Part shown: piece after piece, positions 1 through 6,962 of the stretch
How the letters are laid out: every line of letters starts with the position of its first letter
How positions within the stretch are numbered: the stretch's first letter is position 1
NCBI GenBank assembly: GCA_027315115.1
Contig: DAHUYQ010000005.1
Span: 1-36,377 of the forward strand
Source: Solirubrobacterales bacterium
GTDB lineage: Bacteria > Actinomycetota > Thermoleophilia > Solirubrobacterales > Solirubrobacteraceae
Length of the DNA stretch: 36,377 bases
Direction: 5' to 3'
Notes under the pieces: generated by a model
What the model was told of the DNA's origin: nothing
Database searches by the model: none
The model's input: the letters and a program-made list of their open reading frames with translations, nothing else
Program-made: the position numbers and the translations under genes

Positions 1-786
1 ACCGCCGGGCCGGCCGCCGCGCCGGAGGCGCCCGAGGCAGCGCGGGAGGCCGCGCCGGAGGCGCCCGGGGCAGCGCGGGAGGCTGCGCCGGAGGCGCCCG
101 CGAGCGCGGACGCCCGGCACCAGGCGGCGATGCGCCAGGCAATCGGATCGCTGATGGCGCGGTCCAAGCGCGAGATCCCCCACTATTACCTGCAGAGGGA
201 GATCGACATGAGCTGCGCGATCTCCTGGCTTGCCGAGCAGAACCTCGCGCGGCCGGCCGAGAGCCGGATTCTCTCCGCGGCGCTGCTGCTGAGCGCGGTC
301 GCGCGAGCGGCGGCACAGACCCCGGCGATGAACGGCTTCTGGCGCGATGGCGGCTTCCAGGCGTCCGGCAGGGTGCACCTCGGCGTCGCGATCTCGCTGC
401 GCGGCAGCGGGCTCATCGCGCCCGCGCTGCACGACGCCGACCGCATGAGCGTCGATCAGGTGATGGACGGCCTGCGCGATCTCGTGGCGCGCGCCCGCGA
501 CGGCAGGCTGCGCAGCTCGGAGATGTCCGATCCCACGATCACCGTCACGAATCTCGGAGAGCAGGGCGCCGACCTCGTGCACGGAGTGATCTACGCGCCG
601 CAGGTCGCGCTGGTCGGATTCGGCGGCATCCGCGAGCGGCCGTGGGCCGCCGGCGGCATGCTCGCCGCGCGAGCCACCGTCGTTGCGACCCTGGCGGCAG
701 ATCATCGCGCCAGCGACGGGGACGCGGGCAGCCGCTTCCTGACACTGATCGACCGTCTCCTGCAGACCCCGGAGCATTCCCCATGA
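1..786 (+). CDS. 2-oxoacid dehydrogenase E2 acyltransferase, C-terminal part (5' truncated by window)
   Basis: The reading frame is open from the first base, so the gene begins outside the window; about 261 residues are visible. The first 40 residues are an Ala/Pro/Glu-rich flexible linker of the kind that joins the lipoyl or E3-binding domains to the catalytic core of E2. The rest is a chloramphenicol-acetyltransferase-like E2 catalytic domain. Near the C terminus is the catalytic motif DHRASDG (HxxxDG), in which His and Asp act in acyl transfer between dihydrolipoamide and CoA. Known E2 proteins form the core of pyruvate, branched-chain or acetoin dehydrogenase complexes; the substrate cannot be told from this fragment. 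The stop codon overlaps the start of an acyl carrier protein gene (ATGA), so the two are probably one operon and may work together. Confidence 0.9.
   Translation, partial: TAGPAAAPEAPEAAREAAPEAPGAAREAAPEAPASADARHQAAMRQAIGSLMARSKREIPHYYLQREIDMSCAISWLAEQNLARPAESRILSAALLLSAVARAAAQTPAMNGFWRDGGFQASGRVHLGVAISLRGSGLIAPALHDADRMSVDQVMDGLRDLVARARDGRLRSSEMSDPTITVTNLGEQGADLVHGVIYAPQVALVGFGGIRERPWAAGGMLAARATVVATLAADHRASDGDAGSRFLTLIDRLLQTPEHSP
16..108 (+). repeat. Tandem 33-bp repeat encoding the E2 linker
   Basis: Two and a half to three near-identical 33-bp units (16-48, 49-81, 82-about 108) encode an 11-residue Ala/Pro/Glu repeat of the form AAPEAPxAARE in the E2 interdomain linker. Units one and two differ by a single base. 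Length variation between strains would be expected here. Confidence 0.8.
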
Positions 787-1034
787 CCGAGCAGGAGCTG
801 CTCGAGATCGTCCTTGCGGCGCTGAGCAAGGTCGCGCCCGAGGTCGATCCGGCGACGATCGATCCGGCCGCACCGCTGTCCGACCAGATCTACCTCGACT
901 CGATGGACTTCCTGAACATCGTCGTCGCGATACACCAGCAGACCGGCATCGATGTCCCTGAGCGCGACTATCCGCGGCTCGGGAGCCTCCAGGACGCGGT
1001 GGCCTATCTGAGTCGCGCGCAACAGAGGCGGTAG
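783..1034 (+). CDS. Acyl carrier protein / phosphopantetheine-binding protein
   Basis: An 83-residue acidic four-helix acyl carrier protein. Ser40, in the LDSMDF motif, is the expected 4'-phosphopantetheine attachment site, and the downstream VPERDYPRLGSLQDAVAYL stretch matches helices III and IV of the ACP fold. The start codon overlaps the E2 stop (ATGA at 783-786), which decides the start and implies translational coupling. A stand-alone ACP directly after a 2-oxoacid dehydrogenase E2 suggests that acyl groups made by the complex are passed to, or held on, this carrier rather than only on CoA; that role is inference from context. It is not in a fatty-acid synthesis cluster, so it is unlikely to be the housekeeping acpP. 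Confidence 0.88.
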   Translation: MTEQELLEIVLAALSKVAPEVDPATIDPAAPLSDQIYLDSMDFLNIVVAIHQQTGIDVPERDYPRLGSLQDAVAYLSRAQQRR

Positions 1035-1050
1035 GCCGGCACGCGAACCG

Positions 1051-1079
1051 GCCACGCGTCGAGGACAGTCGTGAGCGAC
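1051..1079 (+). repeat. Dispersed 29-bp repeat, copy 1
   Basis: Shares 27 of 29 bases with 2461-2489 and about 25 of 29 with 4734-4762. The core is CGAGGACAGTCGTGAGCGAC. It lies just after the acyl carrier protein gene, outside any gene called here. Confidence 0.7.
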
Positions 1080-1090
1080 GCTCCGTTGCG

Positions 1091-1270
1091 CTATTTGCTC
1101 AGCGCCATGCGGCCGAACGCCGCCAGGAACACAAGACACAGCGCGCCGCCGACGGCAATGACCCACACCGGCAAGCCGATCAATCCTCCACCGCACGACA
1201 AGAGAATCCCGATGCTTCCGGTCAGTTGGAGGCGACGAGACAGATAAGTCGTGCGGGCAAGGTAAAGCAT
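1091..1270 (-). CDS. Small two-helix membrane protein, unknown function
   Basis: A 59-residue frame with two hydrophobic segments separated by a glycine-rich turn (roughly residues 17-33 and 35-52), a basic N terminus and a short polar tail. It begins with the ATG at 1270. No clear ribosome-binding site precedes it, and an upstream in-frame start is possible. It lies 32 bp downstream of the DUF3761-like secreted protein gene on the same strand, so the two may be co-transcribed. I do not recognise the family. The confidence is limited by its short length. Confidence 0.4.
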   Translation of the reverse strand: MLYLARTTYLSRRLQLTGSIGILLSCGGGLIGLPVWVIAVGGALCLVFLAAFGRMALSK

Positions 1271-1302
1271 GGACGTGCGGATCCGGCCGACGCGAGACAA
1301 GC

Positions 1303-2070
1303 TCATTCGCGCAGCACACCGCCGTGATCCGAGCACGCGCCCTGGATGCCGCCGGCGTGACTGAAGGTCCCGTCTTCGCATTCGGCCACGTTGCCGTCCT
1401 CTTCGGTGAATTTGCCGATGCACACGTGTTCTGCGCAGAACTGCTGGTCGCCGGCATGGCTCGGTGAGCCGACTTCGTCGGCTCCTTCTTCGCCGCCTTC
1501 CGAGTTTTCTTCTTCGCTTGCGCCTTCGCCTTCCGTGCCTGCGGCTTCCGCTTCCACGCTTGCGGCTTCTTCGGGTTCTTCGGGCGCAGGCTGCGCCTGT
1601 GCTCTCGTGACGGAGATCGCCGGGAAAGTGACGACTGCGCCTTGGCCGCCGCGACAGATGACGAGGCGGTCGCCACCTTCGCCATCCTGAGTGACCAGGC
1701 AGCGCATCGCATACTGCTTGTGCGTCACGGGGCTCCATGCTTCGATCGCCTGCCGCTGTCCAGCTTCTGGCTCTTCGCGTCCCACGACGCCGGCGTAGGC
1801 CTTGAAAACTTCTCCGGCGAACGGGCAACTGGTGTCCTTGCCGACTGCGACGGTGGCTCCGCCCGTGCCGCTTTCATGGCAGGAGGTCGTGCGCGGGACC
1901 GAAGTCGTGCTGGGAGACCGCGGTCGCGACGGGGCGCTCACATGGCGTTCAGGAGCCGCGGAGCCCGAGCTGCTCGGCTCGTGCGGTTTTCCTTTTCCTC
2001 CTGCAGCCGCGGCGACGATGGCGATCAGAACGATCAGCCCAAGCCCGCTCAAGACTCGGTGCCTGCGCAA
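1303..2070 (-). CDS. Secreted or membrane-anchored protein with C-terminal DUF3761-like domain
   Basis: A 255-residue protein. I chose the TTG at 2070 because a purine-rich AAGGGGGG ribosome-binding site lies 5-7 nt upstream and because it puts the hydrophobic segment (about residues 8-24) directly after a short basic N terminus. After this anchor come a Ser/Pro-rich stretch, a middle domain with three cysteines, and a long acidic Glu-rich linker. The C-terminal module (about 215-255) has cysteines in CAEHVCIG and AECEDGTFSHAGGIQGACSD. The pattern CxDGTxSxxxxxxGACSxHGGV is typical of DUF3761, a small extracellular cysteine-containing domain of unknown function. It probably acts outside the membrane. 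The substrate or partner is unknown. Confidence 0.7.
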   Translation of the reverse strand: MRRHRVLSGLGLIVLIAIVAAAAGGKGKPHEPSSSGSAAPERHVSAPSRPRSPSTTSVPRTTSCHESGTGGATVAVGKDTSCPFAGEVFKAYAGVVGREEPEAGQRQAIEAWSPVTHKQYAMRCLVTQDGEGGDRLVICRGGQGAVVTFPAISVTRAQAQPAPEEPEEAASVEAEAAGTEGEGASEEENSEGGEEGADEVGSPSHAGDQQFCAEHVCIGKFTEEDGNVAECEDGTFSHAGGIQGACSDHGGVLRE

Positions 2071-2315
2071 CGCTTCCCCCCTTGACGCTGAACAGGCGAA
2101 CCGTACCAAGTACCGCCACCCAAGTGCAGGCCGACCTGGCCGTCAAGGCCGACTCTGTGGTTGCCGATAGACGGCCGGTGCCAACTCATCGAGAAGAGCC
2201 GTGGGAACGCGATCGCCGTGAGCAAGCCCGCCGGCGCCGCGCAGGCTGGGCTCCAAGACAGCCGGCCTCCTCGCGCCCGGCAGCCTCCTCGGCCCGATCG
2301 GCTACCCGCCGCGAG

Positions 2316-2450
2316 ATGGCTGCCCGGGGGACACGGCGTCGCATCGCCGGCGACCGGACGTCACGGCTGGTCGAGAGGCTGGTCTGGATCTGCATGCTCG
2401 GTGGGCTGCTGGTGACGCTCGAGTGCGTCGTCGTCGTCTGGCTGCGCTGA
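2316..2450 (+). CDS. Possible small single-pass membrane peptide
   Basis: A 44-residue frame with an Arg-rich N terminus (RGTRRRIAGDR) followed by one strongly hydrophobic segment near the C terminus. No convincing ribosome-binding site is seen and the frame stays open further upstream, so the start is uncertain. It is the only coding candidate in 2110-2514; the rest of that stretch shows only the 29-bp repeat copy at 2461. Confidence 0.22.
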   Translation: MAARGTRRRIAGDRTSRLVERLVWICMLGGLLVTLECVVVVWLR

Positions 2451-2460
2451 TCGCCTCCGC

Positions 2461-2489
2461 GCCACGCGCCGAGGACAGTCGTAAGCGAC
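2461..2489 (+). repeat. Dispersed 29-bp repeat, copy 2
   Basis: 27 of 29 bases match copy 1 at 1051-1079. It lies in the gap between the small membrane ORF and the end of the convergent PPOX-family gene. Confidence 0.7.
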
Positions 2490-2514
2490 TCGCGCGGCCT
2501 CGATCGCCCGGCGC

Positions 2515-3018
2515 TCAATCGATGTGGAACGTGAACATCTTGTCTGCCTCGATGCGCGCATACAACGAGCCAGAATCGAGGAAGCTCTCCCACTCCGGTC
2601 CGTATCGAGGGATGTAGACGTCCAGCAGCGCCTGTCGAAAGCCGGCATTCGCCTCGTCGTTCAAGTCGATCGGCACAGCCCGCCCGTGGACCGTCACCGC
2701 AAGCTCCTCCGCCGGCAGATGGGTGGCGCTGACGTGCGGCCGGTTGCGCAAATGTCGGAAGCGCACCGATTCGGGCGATGAGCCGAAATGAAATCGTCCG
2801 CGATAGAAGATGCCGTCGACCGGTCCTACAATCGGTCTGCCGTCGGCGGTGACCGTCGCGAGCGCGAGCAACCGCATGCCCTCCAGCCGGGCGACGACCT
2901 CATCGGCCGACAGCCGCCGATCCGGGGTGATGATGCTGCGCATGTGCGCACCGGCCGCTCCATAGCTGCGGTCCAGTAGATCCTGCAAGGTCTGCAGATC
3001 CTCGCGTGTCTCGCGCAC
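2515..3018 (-). CDS. Pyridoxamine 5'-phosphate oxidase (PPOX)-family flavin protein
   Basis: A 167-residue single-domain protein with the FMN-binding split-barrel pattern: a helix with SADEVVARLEG, a core strand LALATVTADGRPIVGPVDG, then FYRGRFHFGSSPESVRFRHL and RPHVSATHL. This family binds FMN or F420 and includes small oxidoreductases and haem or flavin chaperones; which cofactor or substrate applies is not visible. The start is the GTG at 3018, because a TTCAAA-N17-TACGCT promoter lies just upstream with the -10 box only 6 nt from the GTG, implying a leaderless message. It is divergent from the RES antitoxin gene. Confidence 0.8.
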   Translation of the reverse strand: MRETREDLQTLQDLLDRSYGAAGAHMRSIITPDRRLSADEVVARLEGMRLLALATVTADGRPIVGPVDGIFYRGRFHFGSSPESVRFRHLRNRPHVSATHLPAEELAVTVHGRAVPIDLNDEANAGFRQALLDVYIPRYGPEWESFLDSGSLYARIEADKMFTFHID

Positions 3019-3024
3019 CGAGCG

Positions 3025-3053
3025 AGCGTAGCGCGCAGAGCTGATCCTTTGAA
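3025..3053 (-). promoter_or_regulatory. Promoter of the PPOX-family gene
   Basis: On the minus strand: -35 TTCAAA (3053-3048), 17-nt spacer, -10 TACGCT (3030-3025), then 6 nt to the GTG start. The spacing implies a leaderless transcript. Confidence 0.55.
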
Positions 3054-3101
3054 CGCGGTCTATGTGCGCGCCCTCGCGGCGCGGCGCCTACCTTGACGGC
3101 C

Positions 3102-3130
3102 TTGCACTCCGCCCTGACCGGTGGTAGAGT
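3102..3130 (+). promoter_or_regulatory. Promoter of the first RES toxin-antitoxin operon
   Basis: -35 TTGCAC (3102-3107), 17-nt spacer, -10 TAGAGT (3125-3130). The ATG at 3138 lies 7 nt after the -10 box, so transcription should begin at or next to the start codon. Confidence 0.65.
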
Positions 3131-3137
3131 GTCTGTC

Positions 3138-3746
3138 ATGGCCGTCATGGAGCAGGATGAGCTGATTCGCGACCTGGATCGGATCGTGGAGGCCGCCAAC
3201 CGGGCCAAGGAGCTGGCCTCTGAGTCATCTGCCACGACGGTCGCCGAGTTGGCCGCGCGCCTTGGAATCTCGGAGAGCGCGCTGACGGCGTTTGTGGAGA
3301 CCCTGCGGGAGCTCATGGGCGAGAGGCCGATCGACCCGCGCACCGCGCGGCGGGCGGCCATGATCGCCGCCGCCAACCAGCTCTGGGAGAACGAGCTGGG
3401 CCCGGTGCTCTCCAGCGCACAGGTCCGCGAGCTGCTGGGAGGCGTCTCGCGGCAGGGCGTCGACGAACGACTCAAGTCTCGCCGCCTGATCGGTCTGCGC
3501 GACAGCGGTGGACGGTGGCGTTTCCCCGCCTTCCAGTTCGAGGACGGACAGCCCCTCTCTGCGCTTGTCGATGCGTTCTGGACGCTTGCCAAGGGCACGA
3601 TGAGCGACTGGACAGCGGCCTCCTGGTGTGTGGAGCCGGATGACGCGCTGGAAGGTCGCAGTCCGCTCCAGTGGGCGCGGAGTGGGGAGGACCTCGAGCG
3701 CCTGAAGCTGGTCGCTCGCCAGGACGCCGCCCGCTTGTCTCGGTGA
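3138..3746 (+). CDS. Antitoxin of RES-type toxin-antitoxin system (HTH plus MbcA/ParS-like domain)
   Basis: A 202-residue protein. The leaderless promoter 7 nt upstream decides the ATG at 3138. Residues about 25-60 form a helical HTH-like segment (TTVAELAARLGISESAL). The central part resembles a second DNA-binding or dimerisation unit. The C-terminal 70 residues match the toxin-binding region of Xre/MbcA/ParS antitoxins: DALEGRSPLQWARSGEDLER corresponds to the family pattern around LxGxSPxxWLxxGxD. It should neutralise the RES protein encoded immediately downstream and probably autorepress the operon. The stop codon overlaps the toxin start (GTGA). Confidence 0.72.
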   Translation: MAVMEQDELIRDLDRIVEAANRAKELASESSATTVAELAARLGISESALTAFVETLRELMGERPIDPRTARRAAMIAAANQLWENELGPVLSSAQVRELLGGVSRQGVDERLKSRRLIGLRDSGGRWRFPAFQFEDGQPLSALVDAFWTLAKGTMSDWTAASWCVEPDDALEGRSPLQWARSGEDLERLKLVARQDAARLSR

Positions 3747-4312
3747 CGCTCGCCAAGGGATTCCCTCGCCGCACCCTCAAGGGCGATCGAGAGATCTACC
3801 GCATCCACCGTTCCGATCTTGATGTCTGGTGGCTCAGTTGCGATGGAACGGCGCGCTTTGACCCCGTCGGCACGGAGCTGGGCGCCTGCTACCTCGCCGA
3901 GCGTCCTCTCGGCGCCTGGGTCGAGGTCTTCCGCAAGCAGATGATGCTCGCCGAGGCGGAGGTGCAAGGCCGATCTCTGCTGTCAGTCCGCTTGGGACGG
4001 AATCTGAAGCTGGCGGATCTGACCTCGCGGCGTGCCCTTCAATTCGGCGTGACGGCGTCGCTGGGCGCCGACCAGGACTACGCAGCCAGTCAGGCGTTCG
4101 CCGTCGAGGCGGTCAAGTCGGGCTTCGACGGGCTGCGCTACCTCGTCCGTCACGATCCCGCTCAGAAGCTGTACGGCCTCGCCGTGTTCGCGCCGGCAGG
4201 CGCCGCGACGACCTCAGCGCAATGGCCGCCTGGCCGGGACGAGCCGATTCCAGACGATCTCGGCGACGAAGCATCTCGGCTGTTCGGCTACCGCGTGATG
4301 CCTACTCCCTGA
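3743..4312 (+). CDS. RES-domain toxin (NAD+-degrading family)
   Basis: A 189-residue protein starting at the GTG that overlaps the antitoxin stop (GTGA, 3743-3746). RES-family toxins such as MbcT and Res deplete NAD+ by glycohydrolysis or phosphorolysis. The sequence shows the family's early Arg (IYRIHRSD), the ARFDP strand, the glutamate strand (CYLAERPLGAWVEVFR) and the late segment GFDGLRYLVRHDP. At that late site the family usually has Ser (Y-x-SRH-like), but here the aligned residue looks like Val, so activity may be altered or my alignment may be off by one motif. The order antitoxin-toxin and the overlap are typical for this system. Confidence 0.75.
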   Translation: MTLAKGFPRRTLKGDREIYRIHRSDLDVWWLSCDGTARFDPVGTELGACYLAERPLGAWVEVFRKQMMLAEAEVQGRSLLSVRLGRNLKLADLTSRRALQFGVTASLGADQDYAASQAFAVEAVKSGFDGLRYLVRHDPAQKLYGLAVFAPAGAATTSAQWPPGRDEPIPDDLGDEASRLFGYRVMPTP

Positions 4313-4383
4313 CGCGGACGACACAGGCACCGAGCGCCTGCGCTCATGAATCTGCCATCACCGTTGTGGGCCGCATCCAGTGC

Positions 4384-4389
4384 TAGGCT
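4384..4389 (+). promoter_or_regulatory. Extended -10 promoter of XRE/nucleotidyltransferase operon
   Basis: TGCTAGGCT is an extended -10 element (TGnTAnnnT, hexamer at 4384-4389). The ATG at 4398 begins 8 nt later, again implying a leaderless transcript. No good -35 box at 16-18 bp was seen, as expected for an extended -10 promoter. Confidence 0.5.
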
Positions 4390-4397
4390 GACACCGT

Positions 4398-4757
4398 ATG
4401 CGGTGTAACGCAAGCGCAGCGACCCTGCTGCGAGAAGCGAGAGCCCGACATGGCATCAGCCAGCGGCGACTGGCGCTGAGAGCGGGCACCAGCCAGGACG
4501 CGATCAGCCGCATCGAGCGCGGAGTCGAGTCGCCCACACTGGAGCGGCTCACGCACCTGCTGATGGTGCTCGGCGAGCGCCTTGAGCTAAGCGCCGTGCC
4601 GCTGGCCGACGCTGAAGCAGGCGGCGCCGCGCCGCTCACCGCACGCGAGCGGCTGCGAGAGGCCGCATCATGGAACCTGGTCGCGACGACGCTGGAGATC
4701 GCGGGCGCGCAGGCACGAAGGGCCGGCCATCCGGCAACGCGTCGAGGGCACTCATGA
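4398..4757 (+). CDS. XRE-family HTH antitoxin/regulator
   Basis: A 119-residue protein with a standard XRE helix-turn-helix at about residues 7-60: LLREARARHGISQRRLALRA followed by GTSQDAISRIERG. The C-terminal half is a helical tail with SWNLVATTLEIAGAQARR, likely used to bind its partner. It is translationally coupled to the nucleotidyltransferase gene by an ATGA overlap, and the pair resembles actinobacterial HTH/nucleotidyltransferase toxin-antitoxin modules. Its last codons and the next start codon lie within the third copy of the dispersed 29-bp repeat. Confidence 0.75.
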   Translation: MRCNASAATLLREARARHGISQRRLALRAGTSQDAISRIERGVESPTLERLTHLLMVLGERLELSAVPLADAEAGGAAPLTARERLREAASWNLVATTLEIAGAQARRAGHPATRRGHS

Positions 4758-4762
4758 GCGAC
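4734..4762 (+). repeat. Dispersed 29-bp repeat, copy 3, inside the HTH/nucleotidyltransferase junction
   Basis: About 25 of 29 bases match copy 1. Unlike the other copies, this one is coding: it supplies the end of the XRE gene, the ATGA overlap and the first codons of the nucleotidyltransferase gene. Confidence 0.6.
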
Positions 4763-5287
4763 GCTGCCGAACGCCCGCTGGACCTGCGAGAGATGTTCCG
4801 AGCCCTCGCCGAGCACGGCGTGGACTATCTGGTGATAGGCGGCGTGGCCGCACAGGTGCATGGCCGTCGGCGCACCACCAAGGATCTCGACGTCACGCCG
4901 TCACCCGAGCCAGAGAACTTCGAACGACTGGCAGCGGCGCTTGTGGCGCTCGACGCCCATCCGGTCGCGCTCGGCCCGGGCGCTCCGGCGCCCACCGCGG
5001 AGCAGCTCAATCTCGCGCCGGTGGTGCCGCCGCTCGCCACGCGGCACGGGGAGCTGCGCATCCTCAACGACGTGCCCGGCGCCGCCACATACGTTGTGAT
5101 GCGCGCGCGCTCGCTCACGACCGACCTTGATGGCATCGCTGTTCACATCGTCGGCGTGGACGATCTGATCCGCATGAAGGAGGCCGTCGGGAGGCCGAGC
5201 GACATCGAGGACGTCGCGGCCCTCACCGCGGTCGCGCAGCGCGAGGGCCAAGACGGCTCCACCGGCAACGGCGACGCCGGAACTTGA
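4754..5287 (+). CDS. AbiEii/MNT-like nucleotidyltransferase, probable toxin
   Basis: A 177-residue protein. It carries the nucleotidyltransferase-fold signature VIGGVAAQVHG, then a basic RRRTTKDLDV segment in which the DLD carries the first metal-binding acidic residues, and a later strand IAVHIVGVDDLIRMKEAVGR. This matches AbiEii/DUF6036-type proteins, in which the GG(S/A) motif binds nucleotide and D-x-D binds Mg2+. Family members in toxin-antitoxin systems inhibit growth by nucleotidylating tRNA or proteins; the target here is unknown. The start is fixed by the ATGA overlap with the XRE gene. Confidence 0.78.
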   Translation: MSDAAERPLDLREMFRALAEHGVDYLVIGGVAAQVHGRRRTTKDLDVTPSPEPENFERLAAALVALDAHPVALGPGAPAPTAEQLNLAPVVPPLATRHGELRILNDVPGAATYVVMRARSLTTDLDGIAVHIVGVDDLIRMKEAVGRPSDIEDVAALTAVAQREGQDGSTGNGDAGT

Positions 5288-5331
5288 GCGCAGGACGCCT
5301 TGGGCCATGCGCTCGATCGCTGACGCGGCAC

Positions 5332-5358
5332 TGTCACAGCCGAGCGTCCCGTCCTGTC
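5332..5358 (+). promoter_or_regulatory. Candidate ECF41-dependent promoter upstream of the AhpD-like gene
   Basis: TGTCACA at 5332-5338 equals the -35 motif reported for ECF41 sigma factors. A TGTCAT starts 16 nt later (5355), and CGTC boxes, the usual ECF41 -10 motif, lie nearby at 5345, 5350 and 5371. The exact -10 cannot be decided by eye. The location, 119 nt before the AhpD-like gene that is followed by an ECF41 gene, fits the known autoregulated arrangement. Confidence 0.55.
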
Positions 5359-5456
5359 ATTGAGTTGAAGCGTCATCGGAGCCCGGGAAGGGGAGAGCCC
5401 TACCTCGCGGGTCGCCGCGGCGCCGCCCAACAATGACGAAGCGAAAGGGATCGATC

Positions 5457-5942
5457 ATGCAAGCGAGGATCAAGAACCCGGCACTGGCCCTGCCCGACGC
5501 GCTCGATGCGTTTCAGAAGCTCGGCGCCTCGGTAACCACCGTCGGTATCCCGGAGAGCACGCTACAACTGGCGGAGCTGCGCGCGAGCCAGATCAACGGC
5601 TGCAGCGTCTGCGTGGACATCCACTCGCGCGCGCTGGAACATCTGGCGGAGAGCAGCGAGCGGATCCACAGCGTCGCCGCATGGCGCGAGGCGCCGTATT
5701 TCACCGACGCCGAGCGCGCGGCGCTGGCGCTGGCCGAGGCGGCCACCCGCCTCGCCGACAACCCCGACCCGGTGCCGGACGAGATCTGGGATGAGGCCGC
5801 CCGCCACTACACCGAGCCACAGCTCGCCGCGCTCGTGGTCGCGATCGCGACGATCAACGCCTTCAACCGCGTCAACGCGGCGACCAGGCAGCCGAGTGGC
5901 CCGTGGGTCGCCGGGATCGTCGAGTCCGCGGTGGCGGCCTGA
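5457..5942 (+). CDS. Carboxymuconolactone decarboxylase/AhpD-family alkylhydroperoxidase-like protein
   Basis: A 161-residue all-helical protein of the CMD/AhpD family. The redox pair is visible in NGCSVCVDIH (Cys49, Cys52, His56), the AhpD-type CxxCxxxH motif used in peroxide or thiol chemistry. I chose the ATG at 5457, because AAAGGGA lies 6 nt upstream; an earlier in-frame ATG at 5433 has no such site. The ECF41 sigma gene begins 14 bp after its stop, and a TGTCACA element lies upstream. The CMD-type partner is one of the standard genes regulated by ECF41 sigma factors, so this is probably the regulon member of the next gene. Confidence 0.88.
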   Translation: MQARIKNPALALPDALDAFQKLGASVTTVGIPESTLQLAELRASQINGCSVCVDIHSRALEHLAESSERIHSVAAWREAPYFTDAERAALALAEAATRLADNPDPVPDEIWDEAARHYTEPQLAALVVAIATINAFNRVNAATRQPSGPWVAGIVESAVAA

Positions 5943-5956
5943 GCGGCAGGCCGAAG

Positions 5957-6910
5957 ATGGCTGAGAGCGACAACCCGCGGAGCGCGTCCGAACGGCCGGA
6001 GCAGCGCGAGCGGCTGCTGGAAGAGCTGCGGCCGACCTCGTTCGCGATCGCCTACCGGATGCTCGGCAGCGTGTCCGAGGCGGAGGACGTCGTCCAGGAC
6101 GCGCTGCTGCGGGCTCACCGGGCTCTCGACGAGGGCGAGCAGCTAGCCTCGCCGCACGCGTTCGTCGCCACCGTGACGACCCGGCTGGCGATCAACGAGC
6201 TGCGCTCCGCGCGTGCGCGCCGGGAGCGCTACGTCGGCGAGTGGCTGCCGGAGCCGATCATCACCGACGGCCACGACGACCCGGCCCGGCACGCCGAGAT
6301 GGCCGACTCGTTGTCCCTGGCAGTGCTGGTGCTGCTCGAGAGCCTCTCGCCCGAGCAGCGAGCCGTGCTCCTGCTGCACGACGTCTTCGACTACGGCTAT
6401 CCGGAGATCGCGGGGATCGTCGGCAAGAGCGAGGACAACGTTCGCCAGCTCGCCGTCCGCGCCCGGCGCCATGTCGAGCAGCGGCGGCCTCGCTTCCAAA
6501 CCACGCCAGAGCAGCGCGAGGAGCTCGTGCAGCAGTTCTTCGCGGCCGCGGAGCACGGCGACCTCGCCGGCCTGGAGGCGCTGCTCGCGCACGACGTGGA
6601 GCTGACCGGCGACGGCGGCGGGAAAGTGCCCGCGCTGGCGCGGTCGCTGCGGGGGCGCAGCCGCGTGGCTCGCACGACGCTCGCCTGGCTACGTCTGTCC
6701 AACCGCTCGCCGGAGATATCCCGCCGCATGGTGGAAGTCAACGGCGACCCCGGAGCGATCTTCGTGGACGCTGAGCAGCGCCTGCTCAGCGTGATCGCGT
6801 TCGATGTCGCCGACGGCGCCATCAGGGGCATCCGGTCGGTCGTCAACCCGGACAAGCTCGCCCACCTCGGCCCGGTCGGAGACTTTCGCTCGCTGCTGCG
6901 CTCGCGGTAG
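5957..6910 (+). CDS. ECF41-family RNA polymerase sigma factor with C-terminal SnoaL-like regulatory domain
   Basis: A 317-residue sigma factor. Region sigma2 spans about 25-90 (RPTSFAIAYRMLGSVSEAED) and sigma4 about 120-175 (LSPEQRAVLLLHDVFDYGYPE then IAGIVGKSEDNVRQL). Three hallmarks of ECF41 are all present: WLPEP at 96-100 in the linker, DGGGK at 219-223, and NPDKL at 297-301 in the fused NTF2/SnoaL-like C-terminal domain. In known ECF41 proteins this domain acts as a built-in activator and anti-sigma module in place of a separate anti-sigma factor. The gene follows its expected AhpD-like target in the same direction, with the TGTCACA element upstream of that target. The inducing signal is unknown. 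Confidence 0.93.
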   Translation: MAESDNPRSASERPEQRERLLEELRPTSFAIAYRMLGSVSEAEDVVQDALLRAHRALDEGEQLASPHAFVATVTTRLAINELRSARARRERYVGEWLPEPIITDGHDDPARHAEMADSLSLAVLVLLESLSPEQRAVLLLHDVFDYGYPEIAGIVGKSEDNVRQLAVRARRHVEQRRPRFQTTPEQREELVQQFFAAAEHGDLAGLEALLAHDVELTGDGGGKVPALARSLRGRSRVARTTLAWLRLSNRSPEISRRMVEVNGDPGAIFVDAEQRLLSVIAFDVADGAIRGIRSVVNPDKLAHLGPVGDFRSLLRSR

Positions 6911-6962
6911 TGTCCGGTCAGACGTGACGGTGGACGGCTCGATCGATTCCGGCGCGCTGCGA

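Noticed and set aside
702..1712. Minus-strand open frame of over 300 codons opposite the ACP and into the secreted protein gene
   Set aside because: It overlaps two better supported genes in other frames and is Lys/Arg/Ala-rich shadow sequence.
5433..5456. Upstream ATG of the AhpD-like gene
   Set aside because: The later ATG at 5457 has a clear AAAGGGA ribosome-binding site and the family does not need the extra basic residues.
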